Assembly (NCBI GenBank): GCA_965659675.1
Contig: CBFHWY010000103.1
Span: 1-8,001 of the forward strand
Length of the DNA: 8,001 nucleotides
Source of the DNA: CBFHWY01 sp965659675
Lineage (GTDB): Bacteria > Bacteroidota > Bacteroidia > Flavobacteriales_G > Salibacteraceae
Reading direction: 5' to 3'
Part shown: positions 1-6,419 of the stretch, piece by piece
Numbering within the stretch: position 1 is the stretch's first letter
Layout: the number at the start of each line of letters is the position of its first letter
Notes under the pieces: generated by a model
What the model saw: the letters and a program-made list of their open reading frames with translations, nothing else
Told to the model about the DNA's origin: nothing
Database searches by the model: none
Translations under genes and position numbers: made by a program

Positions 1-124
1 CTAGTATTTGCTGAACCTGCTTTTTTATTTCAAGTTTCTCCTCTTCTGTTGTTGTAAGCTTATCAATGACGCCACCAATTTCTTTGATAACGCCACCTGA
101 TAGCCATTGAATTATTTTCTTCAC
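1..124 (-). CDS. Holin-like 3TM phage protein, N-terminal part (partial)
   Basis: A GTG-started frame opens on the minus strand at 124 and stays open for 41 codons to the window edge. It begins V(M)KKIIQWLSGG, followed by a GGVIDKL segment, a TTTEEEK stretch and a charged helix. This resembles the start of the holin family with three transmembrane segments (phage or gene-transfer-agent lysis proteins), in which a short amphipathic start precedes the membrane helices. The membrane segments would lie outside the window, so the assignment rests on the N-terminus only. The GTG follows directly after the TAA of the upstream lysine-rich gene (TAAGTG), which suggests translational coupling. If correct, it would help release phage or particle contents through the inner membrane. 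A non-phage membrane protein is possible. Confidence 0.5.
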   Translation of the reverse strand, partial: MKKIIQWLSGGVIKEIGGVIDKLTTTEEEKLEIKKQVQQIL

Positions 125-469
125 TTATTTTTTCTTTTTAGCTAATCTAGCCGCTTTTCTTTGTGCAGCTTTTTCTTTTCTTAAAGCTTTCTTTTCATTT
201 CCAGTCGCTCTAGCTTCTGCTGCTTGTGATAATTTTTTATTCACCTTAGTTGTTTTTCTAACTTCAGCTTTTGTTTTGGGTGCTACTTTGGCCTTAGGCT
301 TAACTATAATGGTTACATCAGCGGTAGGCTTTTTAGATTCAATTGTAACCTTAGGTTTAATTGCGGAAACAGGTTTTGCTTTTTTAGCCTTAGGCGCATC
401 AAATTTTCCAGTGCTTTCAAAAGATTTTGTTTGTCTCTTAGCTTCTTTAATATATTCAGCTTTAGACAT
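125..469 (-). CDS. Lysine/alanine-rich basic hypothetical protein of the inserted element
   Basis: This is a 114-residue protein that I do not recognise. It starts MSKAEYIKEAKRQTKSF and is dominated by Lys, Ala and Pro. A proline-containing, VxIKPK-like middle (about residues 30-70) gives way to a helical, strongly basic tail (about 75-114) that ends in RLAKKKK. There is no signal peptide, membrane segment or cysteine. Such composition fits a nucleic-acid-binding or capsid-associated phage protein, but that is inference from charge only. Its ATG lies inside the broken formimidoylglutamase frame, reading in another frame, and its TAA abuts the GTG of the holin-like gene. The same frame stays open upstream of the ATG into host DNA without an obvious ribosome-binding site, so the element's own gene may have lost its original start at the junction. 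It is more AT-rich than the host genes to its right. Confidence 0.6.
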   Translation of the reverse strand: MSKAEYIKEAKRQTKSFESTGKFDAPKAKKAKPVSAIKPKVTIESKKPTADVTIIVKPKAKVAPKTKAEVRKTTKVNKKLSQAAEARATGNEKKALRKEKAAQRKAARLAKKKK

Positions 470-783
470 TCTTCTACCACTTGCTCTAAGGCTACAAGCG
501 TATCCTTCAGGCTTTCACCGGGTTTGATATCACCCATATCCAGAATGGACGTTTGAGGATCATCGTAAACCAGCTTGTAAAAGAAGTTCCTAAAGATATC
601 CGGCGCCTTCTCACATCCCTCGTTGTCAGCAGCACCTCTGCTTTCTCGAACACCAATGATGGCTAGGTCAAAAGTGGACTTTTCAATCTCTCCACCTTCG
701 TAGAAACTTGTTTTCTCTATAATGCTACCCTTGCCGGAAATTTGAACGGGAGTAACCGGCGTTAGGTACATGGCAACTTCCAT
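451..783 (-). pseudogene. hutG: Formimidoylglutamase / arginase-family protein, 5' fragment broken by insertion
   Basis: The first ~105-111 residues match the N-terminal part of the Bacteroidota arginase-fold family annotated as formimidoylglutamase, the last step of histidine breakdown (formimidoyl-glutamate to glutamate plus formamide). Recognisable stretches are LAIIGVRESRGAADNEGC (residues 40-57), EKAPDIFRNFFYKL (58-71), LDMGDIKPGESLKDT (81-95) and ALEQVVEECLK (98-108). The family is usually about 380 residues, and the expected GGSQDL-like segment and all metal-binding His/Asp motifs are absent. The frame runs on to a stop at 313-315, but codons after ~111 are only an out-of-frame reading of the lysine-rich gene. 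The start is ATG 783 or ATG 771. It lies 27 bases after the topA stop on the same strand, so it was probably cotranscribed with topA. The missing 3' part may lie beyond the inserted element. Confidence 0.72.
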
Positions 784-810
784 GTAGTCAAATGTAAAAG
801 CGGAAAGGCC

Positions 811-3105
811 TTATTTCTTTCTCCTTCGCCCTGACTTTTTAACATTCTCTGCTAACTCGAGACATTCCGCCAGTGTCAGGCTTTCCGGTTCTTTATCCTT
901 GGGGATTTTAACATTCTTCTTCCCGGCCTTGATGTATGGACCATATCTTCCGTTGAGCACTTTAACGCTATCATCCTCTGGAAATTCCTTGATGGTATTT
1001 TTACGCGCCTCTTCTCTTCCTGCCTCGATCAGCTTCACTGCGTCTTCAAACTTCAATGATGCTGGGTCCACATCTTTAATACTGTAGAACTTATTTTTAT
1101 GTCGCACATAAGGCCCATATCTACCTTCACCGATTGAAACACTTTCACCTTCAAAGTCACCTAAGGTTCGTGGAAGGTCAAACAATTTGAGTGCTTCCTC
1201 CAAACTGATCTGCTGAATACTCAAATTACCTTTGATTCCAGCAAACTTTGGCTTCTCCTCATCCTCTACCTCACCGATCTGAATCATAGGGCCAAAGCGG
1301 CCAATTCTTGCATAAACATTCTTGCCGGATTTAGGATCCTGACCGAGAAGTCTGGCACCTGTGGCCCGATCTGAATGTTCCAGGGTATGCTGAACATTGT
1401 CGTGAAAGGGTTTATAGAACTCAGCGATCATTTGGTTCCAATTCGTTTTACCTTCTGCGATCTCATCGAACTCTTTCTCCACCTGTGCGGTGAAATTGTA
1501 ATCCATGATCTGATCAAACTCCTTTTGAAGGAATTCATTCACCACGGTTCCGATATCTGTTGGGAATAGTTTTTTCCTTTCAGCATCGTAATTCTCCTTT
1601 ATCACTTTTCTATCCAGGCTCTCACGACTTAAATGGAATTGTACAGCATCCCTTTGTTTTGGCTCGCGATCTTCTTTTACCACATAGCCCCTTTTTTGAA
1701 TCGTTGAGATCGTTGGAGCATAAGTTGAAGGACGACCAATTCCAAGCTGTTCGAGCTTTTTCACCAAACTGGACTCGGTGTATCGGGGCGGGTGGTTGGT
1801 TCTCTTTTGTTCAGCGATGATCTCTTTTAGGTCGAGAATATCCCCTTCATTGATCGGCGGGATCACAGAAAGTTCTTCCTCATTTTCATCATCCGAACCT
1901 TCCATATACACCTTAAGGAATCCATCAAACTTTATCATCTCAGCCTTTGCGCTGAAAAGGCGATCGGGCAGTTTATCATTCACTATCTCAACCTCGGTGC
2001 GCTCGATCTGAGCTTCAGACATTTGGGAGGCAATTGCGCGCTTCCAAATAAGTTGATAAAGTGCCTGTTCCTGACGCTCACCACCCACTTCATGTAATGA
2101 GAAATTCGTTGGCCTGATGGCTTCGTGAGCTTCCTGAGCCCCTTTACTCTTTGTGCTGTAGTTTCTTGATTTTGCATAGTCAGCGCCATATGAAGAAAGG
2201 ATCTCTGCCTTGGCATCATTCTTTGCAGTCTCAGAGAGATTGACAGAATCTGTTCTCATATAGGTGATCTTCCCACTTTCATATAGTCTTTGCGCAACCG
2301 ACATCGTTTGAGCGACGCTGTAACCAAGTTTTCTACCTGCCTCCTGCTGAAGGGTACTGGTAGTAAATGGAGGAGCCGGATTTCGCTTACCTGGTTTCTT
2401 TTTGATGGAGCCCACCTTGAACTCAGCATCTTGTAAAGACTCCAGCGTTTTTCTAACCTCATCCTCTTCATCGATATCCTTCTTTAATCTGGCTTTTAAT
2501 GAAGAAGCGTCATCAACGAGAAAATCACCATTTAATCTGTAGAATTCTTTGGGATCAAAATTCAGTATTTTCTTTTCTCTTTCATCGATCAAGCGAACAG
2601 CAACTGATTGAACTCTTCCAGCAGAAAGTGAAGGCTTCACCTTTTTCCACAACACCGGTGAGATCTCAAAACCAACGATACGGTCGAGTACTCTTCTCGC
2701 TTGCTGGGCATCAACCAGGTGCTTATCTAGTTTTCTAGGATTCTCAATCGCTCTGGTTACCGCAGGTTTGGTGATCTCGTTAAATACAATGCGCTCTGTG
2801 TTTTGCTCAGTTAAACCGAGCACTTCGTATAAGTGCCATGATATTGCTTCTCCCTCGCGGTCCTCATCCGTTGCCAACCACACTTTCTCGGCCTTTTTGG
2901 TCAATTGCTGCAATTCTTTGATCACAGCCTTTTTATCCTTTAGCACTTCATATTCAGGCTGAAATCCATTTTCAACATCAACAGACAGACCCTTAGATGG
3001 GAGATCGCGCACATGGCCGTAACTGGACTTCACAACGAAATCCTTTCCTAAAAAACCTTCAATGGTCTTGGCCTTGGCTGGCGACTCTACTATAACTAGA
3101 TTCAT
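811..3105 (-). CDS. topA: DNA topoisomerase I (type IA, omega protein)
   Basis: This enzyme relaxes negatively supercoiled DNA by cutting and passing one strand, and so balances gyrase on the chromosome. The 764 residues begin with the Toprim domain: VESPAKA with Glu7, and TDEDREGE with Asp80, Asp82 and Glu84 for Mg2+. The SAGRVQSVAVRLI segment lies at 161-173, and the catalytic tyrosine is Tyr282 in the TYMRTDS motif. EAHEAIRPT (325-333) and GIGRPSTYAPTI (455-466) are further type IA landmarks. The C-terminus has three glycine-rich repeats, GRFGP (602-606), GRYGPY (661-666) and GRYGPY (719-724), then a basic KKSGRRRKK tail. It has no CxxC zinc fingers, unlike the E. coli enzyme, and Cys occurs only once near the end. 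The start at MNLVIVESPAKAKT fits the family exactly. It heads a minus-strand unit whose next gene is broken. It looks complete and functional. Confidence 0.98.
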   Translation of the reverse strand: MNLVIVESPAKAKTIEGFLGKDFVVKSSYGHVRDLPSKGLSVDVENGFQPEYEVLKDKKAVIKELQQLTKKAEKVWLATDEDREGEAISWHLYEVLGLTEQNTERIVFNEITKPAVTRAIENPRKLDKHLVDAQQARRVLDRIVGFEISPVLWKKVKPSLSAGRVQSVAVRLIDEREKKILNFDPKEFYRLNGDFLVDDASSLKARLKKDIDEEDEVRKTLESLQDAEFKVGSIKKKPGKRNPAPPFTTSTLQQEAGRKLGYSVAQTMSVAQRLYESGKITYMRTDSVNLSETAKNDAKAEILSSYGADYAKSRNYSTKSKGAQEAHEAIRPTNFSLHEVGGERQEQALYQLIWKRAIASQMSEAQIERTEVEIVNDKLPDRLFSAKAEMIKFDGFLKVYMEGSDDENEEELSVIPPINEGDILDLKEIIAEQKRTNHPPRYTESSLVKKLEQLGIGRPSTYAPTISTIQKRGYVVKEDREPKQRDAVQFHLSRESLDRKVIKENYDAERKKLFPTDIGTVVNEFLQKEFDQIMDYNFTAQVEKEFDEIAEGKTNWNQMIAEFYKPFHDNVQHTLEHSDRATGARLLGQDPKSGKNVYARIGRFGPMIQIGEVEDEEKPKFAGIKGNLSIQQISLEEALKLFDLPRTLGDFEGESVSIGEGRYGPYVRHKNKFYSIKDVDPASLKFEDAVKLIEAGREEARKNTIKEFPEDDSVKVLNGRYGPYIKAGKKNVKIPKDKEPESLTLAECLELAENVKKSGRRRKK

Positions 3106-3128
3106 ACTTTTCTACTTAGTGCTAAAAC

Positions 3129-3161
3129 TCAAATCAAAAGAAAATTGTTTTGATGATTTGA
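3129..3161. repeat. Imperfect AT-rich inverted repeat upstream of topA
   Basis: The left arm TCAAATCAAAA (3129-3139) pairs with the right arm TTTTGATGATTTGA (3148-3161), allowing a bulge of GA plus one further unpaired base, around an 8-base spacer. It sits 24 bases before the topA start. On the topA transcript it could form a weak hairpin in the leader, or as DNA it could be an operator. AT-rich dyads arise easily by chance, so function is inference. Confidence 0.35.
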
Positions 3162-3208
3162 AGTCTGCAAAGAAAGTGAAACTGAGAAGAGTGCATTTAT
3201 CAAGCTTG

Positions 3209-3229
3209 AATGAATTGATTTCAATCATT
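3209..3229. repeat. Second imperfect palindrome in the topA-miaB gap
   Basis: AATGAATTGA (3209-3218) and TCAATCATT (3221-3229) are complementary apart from one extra A, separated by two bases. It overlaps the 10-bp palindrome TCAAGCTTGA at its left end and lies about 35 bases upstream of the miaB -7 box, a place where an activator or repressor could bind. No known operator consensus was recognised. Confidence 0.3.
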
Positions 3230-3263
3230 AAATTCTGCCAAACTGACAGCCCTATATTATTTG

Positions 3264-3271
3264 TACTTTTG
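3264..3271 (+). promoter_or_regulatory. Bacteroidota-type -7 promoter box for the miaB operon
   Basis: TACTTTTG fits the Bacteroidota primary-sigma -7 consensus TAnnTTTG at all fixed positions. Transcription would start about 5-8 bases further on, giving a leader of roughly 10 bases to the ATG at 3288. I see no convincing TTTG -33 element at the expected distance, so the call rests on one box. Its position also argues against the upstream TTG at 3261 as the miaB start. Confidence 0.45.
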
Positions 3272-3287
3272 CCAGCCACAAAGAACT

Positions 3288-4712
3288 ATGGAAAACAACG
3301 AAGAGCTACTTGCAGAGGAACTTCAGGGAAGTGCTACGATGATCGATAGCGGTGATAAATCCGCAAAGAAACTATATCTGGAAAGTTACGGATGTCAGAT
3401 GAATTTTTCTGACAGTGAGATCGTCGCTTCTATTCTTTCAAAAGAGGGTTATAGCACTACTGAAAGCATTGATCAGGCAGACCTTGTGCTTTTGAACACC
3501 TGTTCGATCCGAGAAAAGGCAGAACAAACTGTTCGAAACCGATTACAGCAATTCCACACTAAAAAGAAGGAGAATCCGGAAATGGTCATCGGGATCCTGG
3601 GATGCATGGCAGAACGATTAAAGTCAAAATTACTTGATGAAGAAAAGCTCGTAGATCTTGTGGCGGGACCAGATGCCTATCGCGATCTTCCTGGCCTCAT
3701 CAATGAGGTAAGTGACGGCAGGAAAGCAGTGAATGTCCTTCTGAGTCGTGAGGAAACCTATGCAGATATCAGTCCGGTGCGACTTGACAAAAATGGTGTA
3801 ACTGCTTTCATTTCGATCATGCGTGGCTGTGATAACATGTGTTCATTCTGTGTGGTCCCTTTCACCAGAGGAAGAGAAAGAAGCCGGGATCCTCGCACAA
3901 TTGTCAGAGAAGCTCAGGAACTCTTCGACAAAGGATATCGGGAAGTCACTTTACTGGGTCAAAATGTTGACTCCTACAAATGGAATATTACCAAGAAAGG
4001 GGATGTTAAGAATACGGAAGATGAGACAGTCAACTTTGCTCAGTTGCTCGAAAAAGTAGCCCAGGTTGATCCCAAACTCAGAGTACGGTTCTCAACCAGT
4101 CACCCTAAAGACATGACCGATGATGTGCTTATCGCCATGTCGAAGTACGAGAATATCTGCGAATACATTCACCTTCCTGTTCAATCAGGGAATTCTGAGG
4201 TCTTAAAAAGAATGAATAGAGGTTATACCCGCGAGTGGTACCTCGACCGGATCGCGGCGATCAAAAAGTATATGCCTGATTGCGCGATCTCCACGGATAT
4301 CATCACTGGCTTTTGCGGCGAAACAAAAGAGCAACACGATGAGACCATCAGTCTGATGGAAGAAGTAAAGTACGATTTTGCCTACATGTTCAAATATTCT
4401 GAACGTCCGAGAACCCTTGCCGAGCGCAAATTTGAAGATGATGTTCCAGAAAAAGAGAAAAGCCGGCGTCTACAAGAGGTGATCGACCTTCAAATGACAC
4501 ACAGCCACCAGGCCAATAAGGCGGCAGTAGGCAAAACCTATGAAGTGCTGATTGAAAAGGAGTCGAAGAAATCAGATGAATTCTGGTGCGGGCGAAATAG
4601 TCAAAATGCCATGGTGGTCTTTCCAAAGGTAGAGGCACAACCTGGCGACTATGTCAATGTTAAAATATTAGACTGCACTTCTGCGACCTTGCTGGGAGAA
4701 GCCATAAGCTGA
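3288..4712 (+). CDS. miaB: tRNA-2-methylthio-N6-dimethylallyladenosine synthase (MiaB)
   Basis: This radical-SAM methylthiotransferase adds a methylthio group to i6A37 of tRNAs reading UNN codons, using two [4Fe-4S] clusters. The 474 residues show the UPF0004 domain with cluster ligands Cys36 (ESYGCQMN), Cys72 (NTCSIREKAE) and Cys106 (LGCMAER). The radical-SAM motif CDNMCSFC follows, with Cys181, Cys185 and Cys188. RGRERSRDP and LLGQNVDSY are MiaB-typical, and a TRAM-like tRNA-binding region forms about residues 411-474. The ATG at 3288 is preferred because the in-frame TTG at 3261 lies upstream of the -7 box, and the ATG start already gives the usual family length. It is the first gene of a five-gene operon, and its TGA is followed by one base and then the next ATG. 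All cluster residues are intact. MtaB and RimO are less likely, given the SYGCQMN and LGCMAER motifs. Confidence 0.96.
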   Translation: MENNEELLAEELQGSATMIDSGDKSAKKLYLESYGCQMNFSDSEIVASILSKEGYSTTESIDQADLVLLNTCSIREKAEQTVRNRLQQFHTKKKENPEMVIGILGCMAERLKSKLLDEEKLVDLVAGPDAYRDLPGLINEVSDGRKAVNVLLSREETYADISPVRLDKNGVTAFISIMRGCDNMCSFCVVPFTRGRERSRDPRTIVREAQELFDKGYREVTLLGQNVDSYKWNITKKGDVKNTEDETVNFAQLLEKVAQVDPKLRVRFSTSHPKDMTDDVLIAMSKYENICEYIHLPVQSGNSEVLKRMNRGYTREWYLDRIAAIKKYMPDCAISTDIITGFCGETKEQHDETISLMEEVKYDFAYMFKYSERPRTLAERKFEDDVPEKEKSRRLQEVIDLQMTHSHQANKAAVGKTYEVLIEKESKKSDEFWCGRNSQNAMVVFPKVEAQPGDYVNVKILDCTSATLLGEAIS

Positions 4713-4713
4713 A

Positions 4714-5925
4714 ATGGGTATACAAGAAATAAAAAGGCGATTTGGCATCATCGGTAGCTCCCCCCTACTCGATCGAGCTATTGATACTGCTGTGCGCGTT
4801 GCTTCCACGGACCTTAGCGTACTGGTTACTGGAGAAAGTGGAGTGGGTAAAGAAGCGATGCCCAAGATCATTCACCAATTAAGTAACCGAAAACATGGTC
4901 CGTACATTGCTGTAAACTGCGGTGCAATTCCTGAAGGCACCATTGACTCTGAGTTGTTCGGGCACGAGAAAGGAGCATTCACAGGTGCTCAAGCCGCACG
5001 TCAAGGGTATTTTGAGGAAGCTGATGGGGGAAGTATTTTTCTGGACGAAGTGGCAGAGCTACCCTTACAAACCCAGGTTAGACTGCTTCGGGTACTGGAA
5101 ACTGGTGAGTTCATGAAAGTTGGTTCGTCGAAAGTTCAAAAGACCGATGTTCGGATACTCGCGGCAACCAATGTGAATGTGCCTGAAATGATCGAAAAGG
5201 GGAAGTTTCGAGAAGATCTTTACTACCGACTCAATACCGTGCCGATTGCCATGCCGGCACTTCGAGAGCGCAAAGAAGATATTCATCTATTGTTTCGAAA
5301 ATTTGCCGCCGACTTCGCTGAGAAATATCGCATGCCTGTAGTCAAGCTGAGTGCGGATGCGGTCGAGTTACTAGAATCATATCGTTGGAAAGGGAACATC
5401 AGACAACTAAAAAATATTTCGGAACAGATCAGTGTGATAGAGCAGGATCGTGAAATTGATCGACTTACTTTAGTAAAGTACTTACCTGATTCCAACTCAA
5501 GTAACCTTCCAGTGATCTATCATTCGCAAGATGATTCGAATTTATCTGAGAGGGAAATACTCTACAAAGTGCTTTTTGATCTAAAAAATGATGTGAATGA
5601 CCTTAAAAAGGTGGTTTCTGGAATCATACAGGATGGAACCAGCGAGATGAGTACCAGACAGAAAAAAGAATTCATAGACGAACTCTATTCTGAGCCAAGT
5701 GCTCCTGCATTGCCAGCCCACACCGGAGCCATTCAGCCAGAAATTCAAGAAGCTTTTGAAACTCATGAGGAGGTCGAAGAATCACTCAGCCTCGAAGAAA
5801 AGGAGATCGAGATGATCAAAAAAGCACTCGAAAAATACAATGGGAAAAGAAAGTACGCGGCAAAAGAGCTCGGAATCTCGGAACGAACCTTGTACCGTAA
5901 GATCAAAGAATATGATTTAAAATGA
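4714..5925 (+). CDS. Sigma-54 activator without sensory domain (AAA+ plus Fis-type HTH)
   Basis: This bacterial enhancer-binding protein remodels the RpoN holoenzyme to open sigma-54 promoters. The 403 residues start almost directly at the AAA+ domain: Walker A GESGVGKE (40-47), the sigma-54 contact loop GAFTGA (87-92), Walker B GGSIFLDE (105-112), sensor I RILAATN (147-153), REDLYYRL (167-174) and the sensor II region WKGNIRQLKN (225-234). Residues 260-360 form a polar linker with a possible coiled-coil stretch (EILYKVLFDLKNDVNDLKK, 281-299). A Fis-type helix-turn-helix (about 362-402) ends the protein. There is no receiver, GAF or PAS domain, so activity may be set by expression or by a partner protein. 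It lies 1 base after miaB, and its stop overlaps the lptE start. All parts needed for activation look intact. Its targets cannot be read from the sequence. Confidence 0.93.
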   Translation: MGIQEIKRRFGIIGSSPLLDRAIDTAVRVASTDLSVLVTGESGVGKEAMPKIIHQLSNRKHGPYIAVNCGAIPEGTIDSELFGHEKGAFTGAQAARQGYFEEADGGSIFLDEVAELPLQTQVRLLRVLETGEFMKVGSSKVQKTDVRILAATNVNVPEMIEKGKFREDLYYRLNTVPIAMPALRERKEDIHLLFRKFAADFAEKYRMPVVKLSADAVELLESYRWKGNIRQLKNISEQISVIEQDREIDRLTLVKYLPDSNSSNLPVIYHSQDDSNLSEREILYKVLFDLKNDVNDLKKVVSGIIQDGTSEMSTRQKKEFIDELYSEPSAPALPAHTGAIQPEIQEAFETHEEVEESLSLEEKEIEMIKKALEKYNGKRKYAAKELGISERTLYRKIKEYDLK

Positions 5926-6419
5926 GGTTAATTAGCCTTTTGAGTCTGATCTTTGTGCTGAACTCCTGTTCGGTAAAATATTCTTTTACTGGTACTTCTA
6001 TCGACCCAAACATCAAATCTGTTTCTATTGCCTACTTTGAATCCTTTGCTCCACTTGCAAAGCCAACCTTGAGTCAGGTTTTCACGGAGGCACTTAAGGA
6101 TAGATTCATACAGCAAACCAATCTAAGTTTGGTAAAGAACAAAGGCGACATTCAATTTTCAGGAAGGATCACTGGTTATGAGACCCGACCTGTGGCAATA
6201 CAGGGTAATGAAACAGCTGCCCTGAACAGGCTCACGATCACCGTTGAGGTTGAATTTGTGAATACTCAGGACGAGACCAAGAACTTCAAGCAGAGCTTTA
6301 GTCGTTTTGAGGATTACAGTTCCAATCAGGCACTCTCTGCAGTAGAAGATAATCTTATAGAAGAGATCAACGAGCAGTTGATTCAGGACATATTCAATAA
6401 ATCTGTAAGCGATTGGTAG
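5922..6419 (+). CDS. lptE: LptE-like outer-membrane lipoprotein of LPS transport
   Basis: LptE plugs the LptD barrel and helps insert lipopolysaccharide in the outer leaflet of the outer membrane. The 165-residue product has a lipoprotein signal (LLSLIFVLNSC) with lipobox LNSC and acylated Cys16. After it comes YSFTGTSIDPNIKSVSI, typical of Bacteroidota LptE. The rest alternates strands and helices (GRITGYETRP at 81-90, LTITVEVEF at 104-112, helical end 135-160), consistent with the LptE fold. The ATG overlaps the TGA of the sigma-54 regulator by 4 bases (ATGA), so translation is probably coupled. Its TAG overlaps the next gene by 7 bases. Sequence conservation in this family is low, so the call leans on the lipobox, the length, the Bacteroidota-type N-terminus and the position. 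Confidence 0.85.
   Translation: MRLISLLSLIFVLNSCSVKYSFTGTSIDPNIKSVSIAYFESFAPLAKPTLSQVFTEALKDRFIQQTNLSLVKNKGDIQFSGRITGYETRPVAIQGNETAALNRLTITVEVEFVNTQDETKNFKQSFSRFEDYSSNQALSAVEDNLIEEINEQLIQDIFNKSVSDW

Larger units (their letters stand above)
1..480. mobile_element. Edge of an integrated, probably phage-derived element (continues off the left side)
   Basis: What is seen: a formimidoylglutamase-like gene reading leftward loses its family resemblance near 451-470. From there on, only a lysine-rich gene and a holin-like gene are present, both on the minus strand. A hand count of bases gives about 35% GC in 1-480 and about 46% in 481-780, so the composition changes where the gene breaks. Inference: this is one end of a prophage or similar element inserted into the host gene. 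No integrase, terminal inverted repeat or second attachment site is visible, because only one junction lies in the window. The exact breakpoint could sit up to about 20 bases either side, since a short attachment core would be shared by host and element. A chimeric assembly is the main alternative. Confidence 0.55.
3106..3287. promoter_or_regulatory. Divergent intergenic region between topA and miaB
   Basis: These 182 AT-rich bases separate topA (leftward) from miaB (rightward) and must carry both promoters. A box fitting the Bacteroidota -7 consensus lies just before miaB. No exact TAnnTTTG match was found on the strand reading toward topA. Two imperfect palindromes and a 10-bp perfect one (TCAAGCTTGA, 3200-3209) lie in between. 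I see no open frame with coding character and no RNA gene here. Confidence 0.7.

Noticed and set aside
602..731. Three GRxGP repeats in TopA as a sign of duplication or fusion (positions are TopA residues)
   Set aside because: Such C-terminal repeats are normal for zinc-finger-less bacterial topoisomerase I.
313..783. A 156-residue fused reading frame (arginase-like start with a Leu/Lys-rich end)
   Set aside because: The last ~45 residues are a shifted reading of the lysine-rich gene and have no family resemblance. The frame is a truncated gene, not a new fusion protein.
899..2962. Plus-strand open frames opposite topA
   Set aside because: They are short, have no family resemblance, and lie antisense to a fully conserved gene.
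3261..3287. Longer miaB beginning at TTG 3261
   Set aside because: The added residues are not family-like, the TTG lies upstream of the TACTTTTG promoter box, and ATG 3288 already gives the normal length.
4668..5766. Minus-strand open frames opposite miaB and the sigma-54 regulator
   Set aside because: These are shadows of strongly supported plus-strand genes, without start signals or recognisable domains.
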